From positions 310,001 to 374,000 of the forward strand of contig NZ_AP019749.1 in assembly GCF_006740045.1 (NCBI RefSeq): DNA of 64,000 bases, written 5' to 3'. The notes under the pieces are model-generated. The model was not told the DNA's origin and searched no databases. It worked only from the letters and a program-made list of their open reading frames with translations. This DNA is from Comamonas terrigena NBRC 13299 (lineage in GTDB: Bacteria; Pseudomonadota; Gammaproteobacteria; Burkholderiales; Burkholderiaceae_C). Made by a program: the position numbers and the translations under genes. Shown here one piece after another: positions 8,634 to 18,745 of the stretch (its first letter is position 1; the number at the start of each line of letters is the position of its first letter).

Positions 8634-8878
8634 AGGATTGGGGGCTGGAGGACATGGATGGCGCAGGGCAATCGCGTCACCGCCTGTGGACCTTCCTCGC
8701 CCAGGCGCTGTAGCTGCTGTGGCATACGCTGCCGCTGTTGGGCCTTGCCGCACGATGGTGTCCATGGGCTTTGTTGTCAGCACACCACGGACTGCACCTG
8801 TCGCGGCCCTGGCGGGCATGCCAGCACCAGCGAGCGGGCCGACCGGGCGCGCCATAATGGACGGAACAATCGCGCTCC

Positions 8879-9337
8879 ATGAAACCTGTTCGCATCCTCC
8901 TCATTGCCCACGCGCCGCTGGCGCACGCCTTGCGCGAAGCGGCACTGCATGTCTTCAATGACTGTGGTGGCGATGTGCTGGCGCTGGACGTGCAGGCGCA
9001 TGCCGAACCCGAAGACACCCTTCAGAAAGCGCGGGCCCTGCTGCCGGCGCAGTCCGAGGATGGACCCCTGCTGGTGCTGACCGACGTCTTTGGCGCCACC
9101 CCCAGCAATGTCGCCCTGCGCCTGGTGGAAGGCCGCAATGCACGCGTGGTGACCGGGGTGAACCTGCCCATGCTGCTGCGTGCCTGGTGCTATCGCGCGG
9201 AGTCTTTGGAAAACCTGGCCGCCCGTGCGCAAGCCGGCGGCACGCAAGGCATCATGCTGGCAGGTGGTGGCAGCGCGCCCCAAAACCAGCGTCCCCGTTT
9301 GCACCATGATTCAGACCACAGTCACCATCAGCAATAA
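8879..9337 (+). CDS. PTS EIIA component, mannose (EIIA-Man) family
   Basis: This is a phosphoacceptor of the phosphotransferase system, receiving phosphate from HPr-His15. The 152-residue product has the EIIA-Man start MKPVRILLIAHAPLA with the phosphorylated histidine at residue 11, and the block LLVLTDVFGATPSNVALRLVEG (about 64-85) typical of the family. No sugar-specific EIIB or EIIC follows, so this is likely a regulatory PTS as found in many Burkholderiales. The C-terminus (RLHHDSDHSHHQQ) is histidine-rich and is encoded by the 32 bases that overlap the start of ptsH in another frame. It is the first gene of an EIIA-HPr-EI operon. Confidence 0.93.
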   Translation: MKPVRILLIAHAPLAHALREAALHVFNDCGGDVLALDVQAHAEPEDTLQKARALLPAQSEDGPLLVLTDVFGATPSNVALRLVEGRNARVVTGVNLPMLLRAWCYRAESLENLAARAQAGGTQGIMLAGGGSAPQNQRPRLHHDSDHSHHQQ

Positions 9338-9575
9338 GTTGGGCCTGCACGCCCGAGCTTCCGCCAAGCTCACCAAACTGGCGGGCAGTTTCCCTTGCGA
9401 AGTCTGGCTCTCGCGCGGCGAGCGCCGTGTCAACGCCAAAAGCATCATGGGCGTGATGATGCTGGCCGCCGGTCTGGGGGCCGAGGTGGTGCTGGAAACC
9501 GATGGCGAGCAGGAGCAGCAGGCCTCGGACGCATTGCTGGCCTTGATCAACGACAAGTTCGGAGAAGGTCAGTAA
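9306..9575 (+). CDS. ptsH: Phosphocarrier protein HPr
   Basis: HPr carries phosphate from EI to EIIA proteins. The 89-residue protein has the active histidine His15 in NKLGLHARASAKL and the regulatory serine Ser46 in VNAKSIMGVMMLA, the site used by HPr kinase where that enzyme exists. The ATG at 9306 lies within the end of the EIIA gene (32-base overlap, shifted frame), so translation is probably coupled. The next gene, ptsI, is 180 bases downstream after a large palindrome at 9586-9614. Confidence 0.96.
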   Translation: MIQTTVTISNKLGLHARASAKLTKLAGSFPCEVWLSRGERRVNAKSIMGVMMLAAGLGAEVVLETDGEQEQQASDALLALINDKFGEGQ

Positions 9576-9585
9576 GTGCCTGCTT

Positions 9586-9614
9586 TTCATATTGCTGCGG
9601 TGCAGCAATATGAA
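9586..9614. repeat. 13-bp perfect inverted repeat between ptsH and ptsI
   Basis: TTCATATTGCTGC and GCAGCAATATGAA are separated by GGT only, giving a very stable hairpin ten bases after the ptsH stop. There is no T-run after it, so it is not a standard intrinsic terminator. It could be an mRNA stabiliser, a processing site or a protein-binding site that sets the HPr/EI ratio. Function unknown. Confidence 0.85.
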
Positions 9615-9755
9615 GAAGCGCATGCCAAAACTTGCCTTGCATCAAGAGAGGCCGACCCGGCGTCTGTGATGTAGGCTGGAATCGCTGGCGCTGGGCTGAC
9701 AATAGCGGCCTGCGCAACGCGCCTTGCAAGGCGCACCAGAAGAAGGATTGACCGC

Positions 9756-11564
9756 ATGACGTTCGCTATCCATGGCCTGGCCGTTTCCCGGGGAATTGCC
9801 ATTGGACGCGCCGTCGTGGTGGCCTCCAGCCGCATGGAGGTGCGGCACTATTTCATCCAGCCCGAGCAGGTGGAGAGCGAAATCGCCCGCACCCGCGCTG
9901 CGCGCAATGCGGTGGTCGCCGAGCTGTCGCGCCTGCTGGAGAGCATGCCGGTGGATGCCCCCGGTGAAGTGGCAGCCCTGCTGGAAGTGCACCTGATGCT
10001 GCTGCAGGACGAGCTGATGGTCAACGGCGTCAAGCAGTGGATCACCGAGCGCCTGTACAACGCCGAATGGGCGCTGACCACGCAGCTGGAGGTGATCTCG
10101 CGCCAGTTCGACGAGATGGAGGACGACTACCTGCGCGAGCGCAAGTCCGATATGGAGCAGGTGGTCGAGCGCATCCTGCGCCACATGCGCGGCGTGGCCA
10201 GCCCGGTCTCGCCCGAGGCCTGCGCCGCCAAACCCCGGCGTGCCCCCGATGCGCAGCAGACACTGTCCGACGACATGACCGATGCCCCGCTGGTGCTGGT
10301 GGCCCAGGATCTGTCGCCGGCCGACATGCTGCAGTTCAAGCGCAGCGTGTTCGAAGGCTTTGTGACCGCCGTGGGCGGCAAGACCAGCCACACCGCCATC
10401 GTGGCGCGCAGCATGGACATTCCCGCCGTGGTGGGCGCACGCGCCGCCAGCCAATTGGTGCGCCAGGACGACTGGGTCATCATCGACGGTGACGCCGGCA
10501 TCCTGATCGTCGATCCGTCGCCCATCGTGCTGGAGGAATACCAGTTCCGTCGCCGCCAGATGCTGCTGGAGCGCGAGCGCCTGACCCGTTTGCGGCACAC
10601 CCCGGCGCAGACGCTGGATGGCCAGACGATCGAGCTGCTGGCCAACATCGAGCAGCCCGAGGACAGCCCCGCCGTGGTCAAGGCCGGCGCCGTGGGCGTG
10701 GGGCTGTTTCGCAGCGAATTCCTGTTTATGGGCCGGGGCGGAAAGCTCCCCGGCGAAGAAGAGCAATACCAGGCCTACCGCGCCGCGCTGGAAGGGTTGG
10801 AAGGCATGCCGCTGACCATCCGCACCATCGATGTGGGGGCGGACAAGCCGCTCGAAGGCAAGATCAATGCCTCGCTCAACCCGGCGCTGGGCCTGCGCGC
10901 CATCCGCTGGAGCCTGGCCGAGCCGGTGATGTTCCGCACCCAGCTGCGTGCCATCCTGCGCGCAGCGGCCCATGGCAAGGTGAACATGCTGTTCCCCATG
11001 GTGGCGCACCGCAGCGAGATCACGCAGATCCTGGCCCAGCTGCGGCTGGCCCAGTCCGAGCTGGACGCGCGCGGTGTGGCCTACGGCAAGGTGGAGCTGG
11101 GCGCGATGATCGAGATCCCGGCGGCGGCGCTGATGGTGCGCACCTTTTTGCAGTACTTTGACTTTCTGTCCATCGGCACCAACGACCTGATCCAGTACAC
11201 GCTGGCCATCGACCGCGCCGACGAGGCCGTGGCCGAGCTGTACGACCCACTGCATCCGGCCGTGCTGCAACTGGTGGCCCAGGTGATCCGCGAGGCCAAT
11301 GCCGCCGGCAAAAGCGTCTGCGTGTGCGGCGAGATGGCGGGCGATGTGGCGTTCACCAAGCTGCTGCTGGGCCTGGGACTGCGCAGCTTTTCCATGCACC
11401 CGGCGCAGGTGCTGGCGGTCAAGCAGGAAGTGCTGCGCACCGACACCCGCAAGCTGCATGACTGGGCGCAGGCGGTGCTGGATGCCGACGATCCGACGGC
11501 GGCGCTGCAGCAGACCGCAGACAGTCTGACGTCGCTGGCGGCGGTGGTGCCGGCGATGCGCTGA
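9756..11564 (+). CDS. ptsI: Phosphoenolpyruvate-protein phosphotransferase (enzyme I)
   Basis: EI autophosphorylates from phosphoenolpyruvate and phosphorylates HPr. The 602-residue product has the N-terminal HPr-binding domain, the phosphohistidine swivel region with GGKTSHTAIVARSM (His212) and the PEP-binding TIM barrel with LFRSEFLFMGR, IRTIDVGADKP, ANAAGKSVCVCGEMAGD and GLGLRSFSMHP. It is slightly longer than the E. coli enzyme (575). ATG 9756 is preceded by AGAAGGATT, a good ribosome site. As the last gene of the EIIA-HPr-EI group without a permease, it probably serves signalling, for example carbon/nitrogen or storage-polymer control, rather than sugar uptake; that is inference from the missing EIIB/EIIC. 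Confidence 0.96.
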   Translation: MTFAIHGLAVSRGIAIGRAVVVASSRMEVRHYFIQPEQVESEIARTRAARNAVVAELSRLLESMPVDAPGEVAALLEVHLMLLQDELMVNGVKQWITERLYNAEWALTTQLEVISRQFDEMEDDYLRERKSDMEQVVERILRHMRGVASPVSPEACAAKPRRAPDAQQTLSDDMTDAPLVLVAQDLSPADMLQFKRSVFEGFVTAVGGKTSHTAIVARSMDIPAVVGARAASQLVRQDDWVIIDGDAGILIVDPSPIVLEEYQFRRRQMLLERERLTRLRHTPAQTLDGQTIELLANIEQPEDSPAVVKAGAVGVGLFRSEFLFMGRGGKLPGEEEQYQAYRAALEGLEGMPLTIRTIDVGADKPLEGKINASLNPALGLRAIRWSLAEPVMFRTQLRAILRAAAHGKVNMLFPMVAHRSEITQILAQLRLAQSELDARGVAYGKVELGAMIEIPAAALMVRTFLQYFDFLSIGTNDLIQYTLAIDRADEAVAELYDPLHPAVLQLVAQVIREANAAGKSVCVCGEMAGDVAFTKLLLGLGLRSFSMHPAQVLAVKQEVLRTDTRKLHDWAQAVLDADDPTAALQQTADSLTSLAAVVPAMR

Positions 11565-11674
11565 GGCCTGTCCCCGGTGTCTGTGCAAGATGCGCTGTGC
11601 GGGGTGTCAGGCAGGCATGCGGCGGGGTGTGGCGCAGGCGGTGGAAATAAAACACCCTTCAGATGAAAAAGTGA

Positions 11675-11704
11675 TTGAGATTAATTCGCATTCAATGTTA
11701 TAGT
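11675..11704 (+). promoter_or_regulatory. Sigma-70-type promoter overlapped by a Fur box
   Basis: The -35 TTGAGA (11675-11680) and -10 TATAGT (11699-11704) each match five of six consensus bases and are 18 bases apart. No protein gene follows on this strand; the predicted start near 11711 falls at the base of a strong hairpin, the beginning of the candidate RNA described below. Confidence 0.6.
11676..11690 (+). promoter_or_regulatory. Fur box (7-1-7 type)
   Basis: TGAGATTAATTCGCA matches 12 of 14 specified positions of the inverted repeat TGAGAAT-N-ATTCTCA seen in Fur boxes. It covers the -35 region of the promoter, the expected place for repression by iron-loaded Fur. Confidence 0.55.
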
Positions 11705-11710
11705 TCAGCC

Positions 11711-11818
11711 CATGGAAGCAGCCGACACCGTCCTGGTGGGAGCTTGAAGGTCGAGGCGGCTTCCCATGGTTTCATCGTGGGGCGACCTAAGGCCTGTAAA
11801 GCCTGAAAGTCGTTTTTT
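11711..11818 (+). ncRNA. Candidate iron-regulated small RNA (about 108 nt)
   Basis: This is an unannotated intergenic RNA candidate. A near-consensus promoter with a Fur box ends at 11704. The predicted transcript starts with a long imperfect stem between 11710-11723 (CCATGGAAGCAGCC) and 11755-11769 (GGCGGCTTCCCATGG). A single-stranded linker with TTTCATCGTGG (11770-11780) follows, then a 3' terminator hairpin and six T residues (11783-11818). Size and layout resemble Fur-repressed RNAs such as RyhB, PrrF and the Burkholderia BrrF, which lower iron-using protein levels when iron is scarce. Sequence relation to those RNAs has not been tested. The linker TTTCAT could pair with AUGAAA at start codons; that is speculation. 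An 11-codon frame from the ATG at 11712 is also present. Confidence 0.5.
11783..11818 (+). terminator. Intrinsic terminator of the candidate small RNA
   Basis: Outer stem CGAC (11783-11786) / GTCG (11809-11812) and inner stem AGGC (11790-11793) / GCCT (11801-11804) are followed by TTTTTT. Internal unpaired bases make it moderate in strength, which may allow read-through to the next terminator. Confidence 0.55.
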
Positions 11819-11892
11819 GCCAGCCAGCGGAATGCCCGGTTAGCCACGCAATTTTTTCACGCTGAAACCCGTGTGATCGAGAATTTTGACTG

Positions 11893-11929
11893 CGCCTTGC
11901 AGGCTGTTGCCGCAAGGCGTTTTTGTTTG
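11893..11929 (+). terminator. Second intrinsic terminator downstream of the small RNA
   Basis: CGCCTTGC (11893-11900) pairs with GCAAGGCG (11912-11919) and is followed by TTTTTGTTTG. It reads rightward on the plus strand, where no protein gene ends, so it supports a non-coding transcript of up to about 220 nt starting near 11711. From 11930 to 12086 I see only GC-rich sequence without a feature; between the end of ptsI (11565) and 11674 I see no supported element. Confidence 0.7.
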
Positions 11930-12086
11930 TGCAAGGCATTGGTGACGGTGGCGCGCAGCGCGCCGCAACCAGCGCCGCACGGCCGCAGCCCTGCAGGCAG
12001 TGCAAGCCTCTGGTGCGGCCATCTTCGTATGCCTTGGCGCGGTGCCGCGCGGCCAAGTGCTGCGGGCCTGTTGCCCGCTGCGGCCA

Positions 12087-12117
12087 TAAAAAAAGCCATT
12101 GCCCGCGGGCAATGGCT
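12087..12117 (-). terminator. Intrinsic terminator of the DUF493-lipB-lipA operon
   Basis: The perfect palindrome AGCCATTGCCCG / CGGGCAATGGCT is followed on the minus strand by a seven-T run, about 40 bases after the lipA stop. Confidence 0.88.
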
Positions 12118-12157
12118 GATTGGCAGATTGGTTGGACGCCGGGGCAGCGCCGCGGGC

Positions 12158-13138
12158 TTACACGCCGGCGGCGTGGGCCTGCTGGTCGGCGTGGTAGCTG
12201 GAGCGCACCATGGCGCCCACGGCGGCGTGCGTGAAGCCCATCTTGTAGGCCTCCTCCTCGAACATCTTGAAGGTGTCCGGGTGCACATAGCGGCGCACTG
12301 GCAGGTGGCTGTTGGTGGGCGCCAGGTACTGGCCGATGGTCAGCATGTCGATGTTGTGGGCGCGCATGTCGCGCATCACCTGCAGGATTTCCTCGTCCGT
12401 CTCGCCCAGGCCGACCATGATGCCGCTCTTGGTGGGCACCTTGGGGTGCAGCGCCTTGAACTTCTTGAGCAGGTTCAGGCTGAACTGGTAGTCCGAACCC
12501 GGGCGTGCTTCCTTGTACAGGCGGGGCGCGGTTTCCAGGTTGTGGTTCATCACATCGGGCGGTGCCGAGGTCAGGATTTCCAGCGCGCGGTCATCGCGGC
12601 CGCGGAAGTCGGGCACCAGGATTTCGATCTGCGTGGTGGGTGACAGGGCGCGGATGTTCTGGATGCATTCCACAAAGTGGCCCGAGCCGCCGTCGCGCAG
12701 GTCGTCGCGGTCCACGCTGGTGATCACCACATAGTTCAGCTTCAGGGCGGCAATGGTGCGCGCCAGGTTCAGCGGCTCGTCCTTGTCCAGCGGGTCGGGG
12801 CGGCCATGGCCCACGTCGCAGAACGGGCAGCGGCGGGTGCACTTGTCGCCCATGATCATGAAGGTGGCCGTGCCCTTGCCGAAGCATTCGCCGATATTGG
12901 GGCAACTGGCTTCCTCGCAGACCGTGTGCAGCTTGTTGCTGCGCAGAATGTCCTTGATCTCGTAGAAGCGCGTGGTCGGGCTGCCGGCCTTGACGCGGAT
13001 CCACTCGGGCTTCTTCAGCACTTCGGCCTGCTCCACCTTGACGGGGATGCGCGCCAGCTTGGCGGCCGCCTTCTGCTTGGCCAGCGGGTTGTAGTTTTCG
13101 GCGGACTGCGCTTCGCGCACGACTTCGTTGCTGCTCAT
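12158..13138 (-). CDS. lipA: Lipoyl synthase
   Basis: LipA is a radical SAM enzyme that inserts two sulfurs into protein-bound octanoyl chains to make lipoate on 2-oxoacid dehydrogenases and the glycine cleavage H protein. The 326-residue product has both iron-sulfur sites: the auxiliary cluster motif [12 protein letters not shown] and the radical SAM motif [13 protein letters not shown], with the substrate-site end ([14 protein letters not shown]) holding the conserved Ser that ligates the sacrificial cluster. It is the last gene of the DUF493-lipB-lipA operon, 13 bases after lipB, and ends at a strong terminator. Confidence 0.97.
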   Translation of the reverse strand: MSSNEVVREAQSAENYNPLAKQKAAAKLARIPVKVEQAEVLKKPEWIRVKAGSPTTRFYEIKDILRSNKLHTVCEEASCPNIGECFGKGTATFMIMGDKCTRRCPFCDVGHGRPDPLDKDEPLNLARTIAALKLNYVVITSVDRDDLRDGGSGHFVECIQNIRALSPTTQIEILVPDFRGRDDRALEILTSAPPDVMNHNLETAPRLYKEARPGSDYQFSLNLLKKFKALHPKVPTKSGIMVGLGETDEEILQVMRDMRAHNIDMLTIGQYLAPTNSHLPVRRYVHPDTFKMFEEEAYKMGFTHAAVGAMVRSSYHADQQAHAAGV

Positions 13139-13151
13139 GGTGTGCGTTTTT

Positions 13152-13889
13152 TCAGGGGGCGAGGCGGGCGATCAGCTGGTGGCCGAGCACGTGGGCAACC
13201 TCGTCCCAGGTTGTCTGGATGCCTATTGTAGAAAGGTCCACTGTGGGCAGCCCTGCATAGCCGCAAGGGTTGATGCGGGAGTAGGGCTCCAGGTCCATGT
13301 CCACGTTCAGCGCCAGACCGTGGTAGCTGCAGTGGCGGCTGACCTTGATGCCCAGGGCGGCAATCTTGCCCAGGCCGGTGAAATCGGGTTCGGGCGCGGC
13401 GCTGCCGGGCGCGCGCAGCTGGGGGCGCTGTTCCAGCCGGGCGTGGCTGCGCGGGTCGTCCAGGCGCACATAGATACCGGGGGCGCCGGCCACACGGTGG
13501 CCGGTCACGCCGAAGTGGTCCAGCGTGCGGATGGCGGCCTCTTCCAGGCGGTAGACATATTCCTTGACGAAATAGCCCAGGCGCTGCAGATCCAGGAGCG
13601 GATAGGCCACGACCTGTCCCGGTCCGTGGTAGGTCACCTGGCCGCCGCGGTTGGTGGCCACCACCGGAATGTCGCCTGTATGCAACAGATGGTCGGATTT
13701 GCCGGCCAAACCCTGGGTGAAGGTGGCGGGATGCTCGCAGATCCAGAGCTGGTCAGGTGTGTGCGCAGTGCGTGTGCGCGTGAATTCCTGCATGGCCTGC
13801 ACCGTGGGTGCGTAGGCCGCCCGCCCGATCAGGCGGGCATCCAGCACCGGGGCGCAGGCCACGGCGGCCTGCGCCGTGGCGGTGGTCAC
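13152..13889 (-). CDS. lipB: Octanoyltransferase (LipB)
   Basis: LipB transfers octanoyl from acyl carrier protein to the lipoyl domains that LipA then modifies. The 245-residue product has [20 protein letters not shown] (about 102-121), the catalytic lysine in [17 protein letters not shown] and the catalytic cysteine in NPCGYAG (Cys209). Between [14 protein letters not shown] and [10 protein letters not shown] there is an extra Pro/Ala-rich stretch of about 20 residues relative to compact LipB enzymes. Its start overlaps the stop of the DUF493 gene by four bases, so the two are co-translated. Confidence 0.96.
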   Translation of the reverse strand: MTTATAQAAVACAPVLDARLIGRAAYAPTVQAMQEFTRTRTAHTPDQLWICEHPATFTQGLAGKSDHLLHTGDIPVVATNRGGQVTYHGPGQVVAYPLLDLQRLGYFVKEYVYRLEEAAIRTLDHFGVTGHRVAGAPGIYVRLDDPRSHARLEQRPQLRAPGSAAPEPDFTGLGKIAALGIKVSRHCSYHGLALNVDMDLEPYSRINPCGYAGLPTVDLSTIGIQTTWDEVAHVLGHQLIARLAP

Positions 13890-14182
13890 AGCACCACCTT
13901 GACCATGGGGTGGGAGGTCAGGGCGCGGTAGAGGTTGTCCAGCTGCTCGCGGCTGGTGGCCGTGACGGTGATGGTCACGCCCAGGTACTTGCCGGTGCTG
14001 CTCGGGCGCAGTTCCACGGTGGAGGCGTCGAACTGGGGGTCGAACTCTTCGGCCACCTTGGTGATGGCGTGAACGAGGCCGTCCGTCTTGATGCCCATCA
14101 CCTTGATGGGGAAAAGCGAGGGGTATTCGATCAGCGAATCCTTGCGCGGATCCTGTTCGTCTGGCGTGCTGTTGTCAGTCAT
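13886..14182 (-). CDS. DUF493 (YbeD-like) protein
   Basis: This is a small conserved protein of the YbeD family (98 residues) with a ferredoxin-like alpha/beta fold, often found next to lipB. The sequence has the family features [18 protein letters not shown] and [20 protein letters not shown]. Its biochemical role is not settled; the fold resembles regulatory ACT-like domains. It is the first gene of the lip operon, and its stop overlaps the lipB start. Confidence 0.9.
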   Translation of the reverse strand: MTDNSTPDEQDPRKDSLIEYPSLFPIKVMGIKTDGLVHAITKVAEEFDPQFDASTVELRPSSTGKYLGVTITVTATSREQLDNLYRALTSHPMVKVVL

Positions 14183-14358
14183 AGTGCGTTATTCCCAGTT
14201 GTAAGCGGCGCAAGCACAGGGCTTTGCTTGGCTATGGGCGGCATTGTGCGGTATCGTTGCGCCCGTTTTCCGGGCAGGGTTGGCTTACAGCCGGCTGGCT
14301 GCACACAAATTCCCGAGTGCAAGAGGGTTCGCCCTAACGAATCGGACGGGTTTCTACT

Positions 14359-14364
14359 TATAAT
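14359..14364 (+). promoter_or_regulatory. Possible -10 element of the ATP synthase operon
   Basis: A perfect TATAAT lies 46 bases before the atpI ATG in the 227-base gap. No good -35 is seen at 16-18 bases, so this is a partial promoter assignment. Confidence 0.35.
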
Positions 14365-14409
14365 CAGAGGCTTTGTGAAAAAGTTTAGGTCTGCTGCGGG
14401 CGCTCCACG

Positions 14410-15767
<1,358 letters not shown>

Positions 15768-15801
15768 CCCTTCCCCTTTCAACCTTTCAACTTTCCTTTA
15801 A

Positions 15802-16065
<264 letters not shown>

Positions 16066-16100
16066 GCTCCGATCAACGCCCTAGATAGAAAGGTGTTGCC

Positions 16101-16571
16101 GTGAGTATCAACGCGACCCTGTTCGTTCAGGCCATTGTTTTCCTGATCCTGGTGCTGTTCACGATGAAGTTCGTGTGGCCCCCGATCGCGAAGGCACTGG
16201 ATGAGCGAGCCCAGAAAATCGCCGATGGCCTCGCTGCTGCCGACAAGGCCAAGTCCGAACTGACCGCTGTGAACAAGCGCGTCGAGCAGGAACTGAGCCA
16301 GACGCGCAACGAGACAGCATCGCGGCTTGCGGACGCCGAACGCCGCGCCCAGGCCATCATTGAAGAGGCCAAGGCCCGCGCGACAGAAGAAGGCAACAAG
16401 ATTGTTGCCGCTGCCCGCGCCGAAGCTGAGCAGCAAGCCGTTGCCGCCCGTGAAGCCCTGCGCGAGCAAGTGGCTGCATTGGCTGTGAAGGGTGCCGAGC
16501 AAATCCTCCGCAAGGAAGTGAACGCCGGCGTCCATGCTGATCTGCTGAACCGCCTGAAGACAGAGCTGTAA
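16101..16571 (+). CDS. atpF: F1Fo ATP synthase subunit b
   Basis: Subunit b is the peripheral stalk dimer. The 156-residue product has one N-terminal membrane helix ([20 protein letters not shown]) followed by a long, charged coiled coil that reaches F1. Gene position between atpE and atpH confirms it. Confidence 0.96.
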   Translation: MSINATLFVQAIVFLILVLFTMKFVWPPIAKALDERAQKIADGLAAADKAKSELTAVNKRVEQELSQTRNETASRLADAERRAQAIIEEAKARATEEGNKIVAAARAEAEQQAVAAREALREQVAALAVKGAEQILRKEVNAGVHADLLNRLKTEL

Positions 16572-16581
16572 GGAAAGCAAA

Positions 16582-17121
16582 ATGGCAGAACTCGCCACCA
16601 TTGCCCGCCCTTACGCCGAAGCATTGTTCAAAGCCAGCGCCGACAAGGGCGCTGATTTGGGCAGCACTGTCGCTTGGGTGGAGGAATTGGCGGCGATTGC
16701 CGCCGATCCGCAATTGCGCCAACTGGCCGACAACCCCAACGTGTCGAAGACGCAAGTGTTCGATCTGATCGCGGGTGTGGCCAAGTCGGCATTGCCCGAG
16801 GCCGCACGCAACTTTCTGCGTGTGGTCCTCGAAAACGGCCGTCTGGACGCGCTGCCCGAAGCGGCAGCACAGTTCCGCAGCCTCGTGAACAGCAAGAGCG
16901 GCTCTTCGGACGCCGTGGTGTTCAGCGCTTTCCCCATTGCGGATGCAGCGCTGGCCGAGCTGGGCGCTTCGCTGGAAAAGCGCTTTGGCCGCAAGCTGAA
17001 TCTCACTGTGAAGCCGGATGACTCGCTGATCGGTGGCGTTCGCGTCGTGGTGGGCGACGAGGTGCTGGACACCTCCGTCAAAGCCCGTCTGGAACAAATG
17101 AAAGCGGCCCTCATCGCGTAA
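16582..17121 (+). CDS. atpH: F1Fo ATP synthase subunit delta
   Basis: Delta (OSCP-type) joins the peripheral stalk to the top of F1. The 179-residue product begins [16 protein letters not shown], the family start, and ends with the conserved [20 protein letters not shown] region. It lies ten bases after atpF. Confidence 0.96.
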   Translation: MAELATIARPYAEALFKASADKGADLGSTVAWVEELAAIAADPQLRQLADNPNVSKTQVFDLIAGVAKSALPEAARNFLRVVLENGRLDALPEAAAQFRSLVNSKSGSSDAVVFSAFPIADAALAELGASLEKRFGRKLNLTVKPDDSLIGGVRVVVGDEVLDTSVKARLEQMKAALIA

Positions 17122-17167
17122 TGCGCGCTTGAGGTCTCGGCTAAACACAAGAAAGAAGGAAAGAGTC

Positions 17168-18727
17168 ATGCAACTCAATCCCGCAGAAATTTCTGAATTG
17201 ATCAAGAGCCGCATCGAAGGTCTGGCTGCGAGCACCGACGTCCGTAACCAAGGCACCGTGGTGTCGGTGACCGACGGTATCGTGCGCGTGCACGGCCTGT
17301 CCGACGTGATGGCTGGCGAAATGCTGGAATTCCCCGCTGGCGCCGATGGTCAGGCTTCGTTCGGCCTGGCGCTGAACCTGGAACGCGACTCCGTGGGCGC
17401 CGTGATTCTGGGTGCTTACGAGCACATCAAGGAAGGCGACGTCGTCAAGTGCACGGGTCGTATTCTGGAAGTGCCCGTGGGCCCCGAACTGGTCGGCCGC
17501 GTGGTGAACGCCCTGGGTCAGCCTATCGATGGCAAGGGCCCCATCAACGCCAAGATGACCGACGTGATCGAAAAGGTTGCGCCTGGTGTGATCGCACGTC
17601 AATCCGTGGACCAGCCGCTGCAAACCGGTATCAAGTCCATCGACTCGATGGTGCCCGTGGGCCGTGGCCAGCGTGAACTGATCATTGGTGACCGTCAGAC
17701 CGGCAAGACCGCCGTTGCCATCGACGCGATCATCAACCAAAAGGGTCAAGGCGTTACCTGCATCTACGTGGCAATTGGTCAGAAGGCTTCTTCGATCAAG
17801 AACGTGGTGCGTGCCCTGGAACAAGCTGGCGCGATGGAATACACCATCGTGGTGGCTGCGACCGCTTCCGAATCCGCTGCCATGCAGTACGTGTCGGCCT
17901 ACTCCGGCTGCACGATGGGCGAATACTTCCGCGACCGCGGTGAAGACGCCCTGATCGTTTATGACGATCTGTCCAAGCAAGCTGTGGCTTACCGCCAAGT
18001 GTCGCTGCTGCTGCGCCGTCCCCCAGGACGTGAAGCTTTCCCTGGCGACGTGTTCTATCTCCACTCGCGTCTGCTGGAGCGTGCCGCTCGCGTGAACGCC
18101 GACTACGTCGAAGCTTTCACCAAGGGTGAAGTGAAGGGCAAGACCGGTTCTCTGACCGCTCTGCCTATCATCGAAACCCAAGCCGGTGACGTGTCCGCCT
18201 TCGTGCCTACCAACGTGATCTCGATCACGGACGGCCAGATCTTCCTGGAAACCAACCTGTTCAACGCTGGTATCCGTCCCGCTATCAACGCCGGTATCTC
18301 GGTGTCCCGCGTGGGTGGTTCTGCACAGACCAAGCTGGTGAAGGGCCTGTCCGGCGGTATCCGTACCGACCTGGCACAGTACCGTGAACTGGCTGCGTTC
18401 GCGCAGTTCGCTTCCGACCTGGACGAAGCCACCCGCAAGCAGCTGGACCGCGGTGCCCGCGTGACCGAACTGCTGAAGCAAGCCCAGTACAGCCCGCTGT
18501 CCACTGCGCTGATGGGTGTGTCGCTGTTTGCCGTGAACAAGGGTTTCATGGACGACATCGAAGTCAAGCAAGTGCTGCCTTTCGAAGCTGGTCTGCACCA
18601 GTTCCTGAAGTCCAGCCACGCTGCCCTGCTGGACCGTCTGAACGAAAAGCGTGCTTTCGACAAGGAAGGCAAGGACGAGGCCGAATTGACCGCTGCCGTC
18701 GCTGCGTTCAAGAAGTCGTTCGCTTAA
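17168..18727 (+). CDS. atpA: F1Fo ATP synthase subunit alpha
   Basis: Alpha is the non-catalytic nucleotide-binding subunit of the F1 hexamer. The 519-residue protein has the start [19 protein letters not shown], the P-loop GDRQTGKT (about 174-181) and the block [19 protein letters not shown] with the arginine finger. ATG 17168 is preferred over an upstream ATG at 17129 because GAAAGAGTC precedes it and the family start matches. Confidence 0.98.
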   Translation: MQLNPAEISELIKSRIEGLAASTDVRNQGTVVSVTDGIVRVHGLSDVMAGEMLEFPAGADGQASFGLALNLERDSVGAVILGAYEHIKEGDVVKCTGRILEVPVGPELVGRVVNALGQPIDGKGPINAKMTDVIEKVAPGVIARQSVDQPLQTGIKSIDSMVPVGRGQRELIIGDRQTGKTAVAIDAIINQKGQGVTCIYVAIGQKASSIKNVVRALEQAGAMEYTIVVAATASESAAMQYVSAYSGCTMGEYFRDRGEDALIVYDDLSKQAVAYRQVSLLLRRPPGREAFPGDVFYLHSRLLERAARVNADYVEAFTKGEVKGKTGSLTALPIIETQAGDVSAFVPTNVISITDGQIFLETNLFNAGIRPAINAGISVSRVGGSAQTKLVKGLSGGIRTDLAQYRELAAFAQFASDLDEATRKQLDRGARVTELLKQAQYSPLSTALMGVSLFAVNKGFMDDIEVKQVLPFEAGLHQFLKSSHAALLDRLNEKRAFDKEGKDEAELTAAVAAFKKSFA

Positions 18728-18745
18728 ACCGGACGAGGAGCCATC

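Noticed and set aside
8634..8878. Open frames in the gap before the EIIA gene
   Set aside because: They overlap each other in different frames, lack ribosome sites and show no family features; the gap is probably only the PTS promoter region.
11714..11723. GGAAGCAGCC resembles the conserved motif of signal recognition particle RNA
   Set aside because: The surrounding SRP elements (GGAA tetraloop and the matching opposite strand) are missing; the ten bases instead pair with 11755-11764 in the candidate small RNA.
11840..12288. Several open frames of 75-145 codons in the ptsI-lipA gap and over the end of lipA
   Set aside because: They cross terminators, overlap lipA and show no ribosome site or domain.
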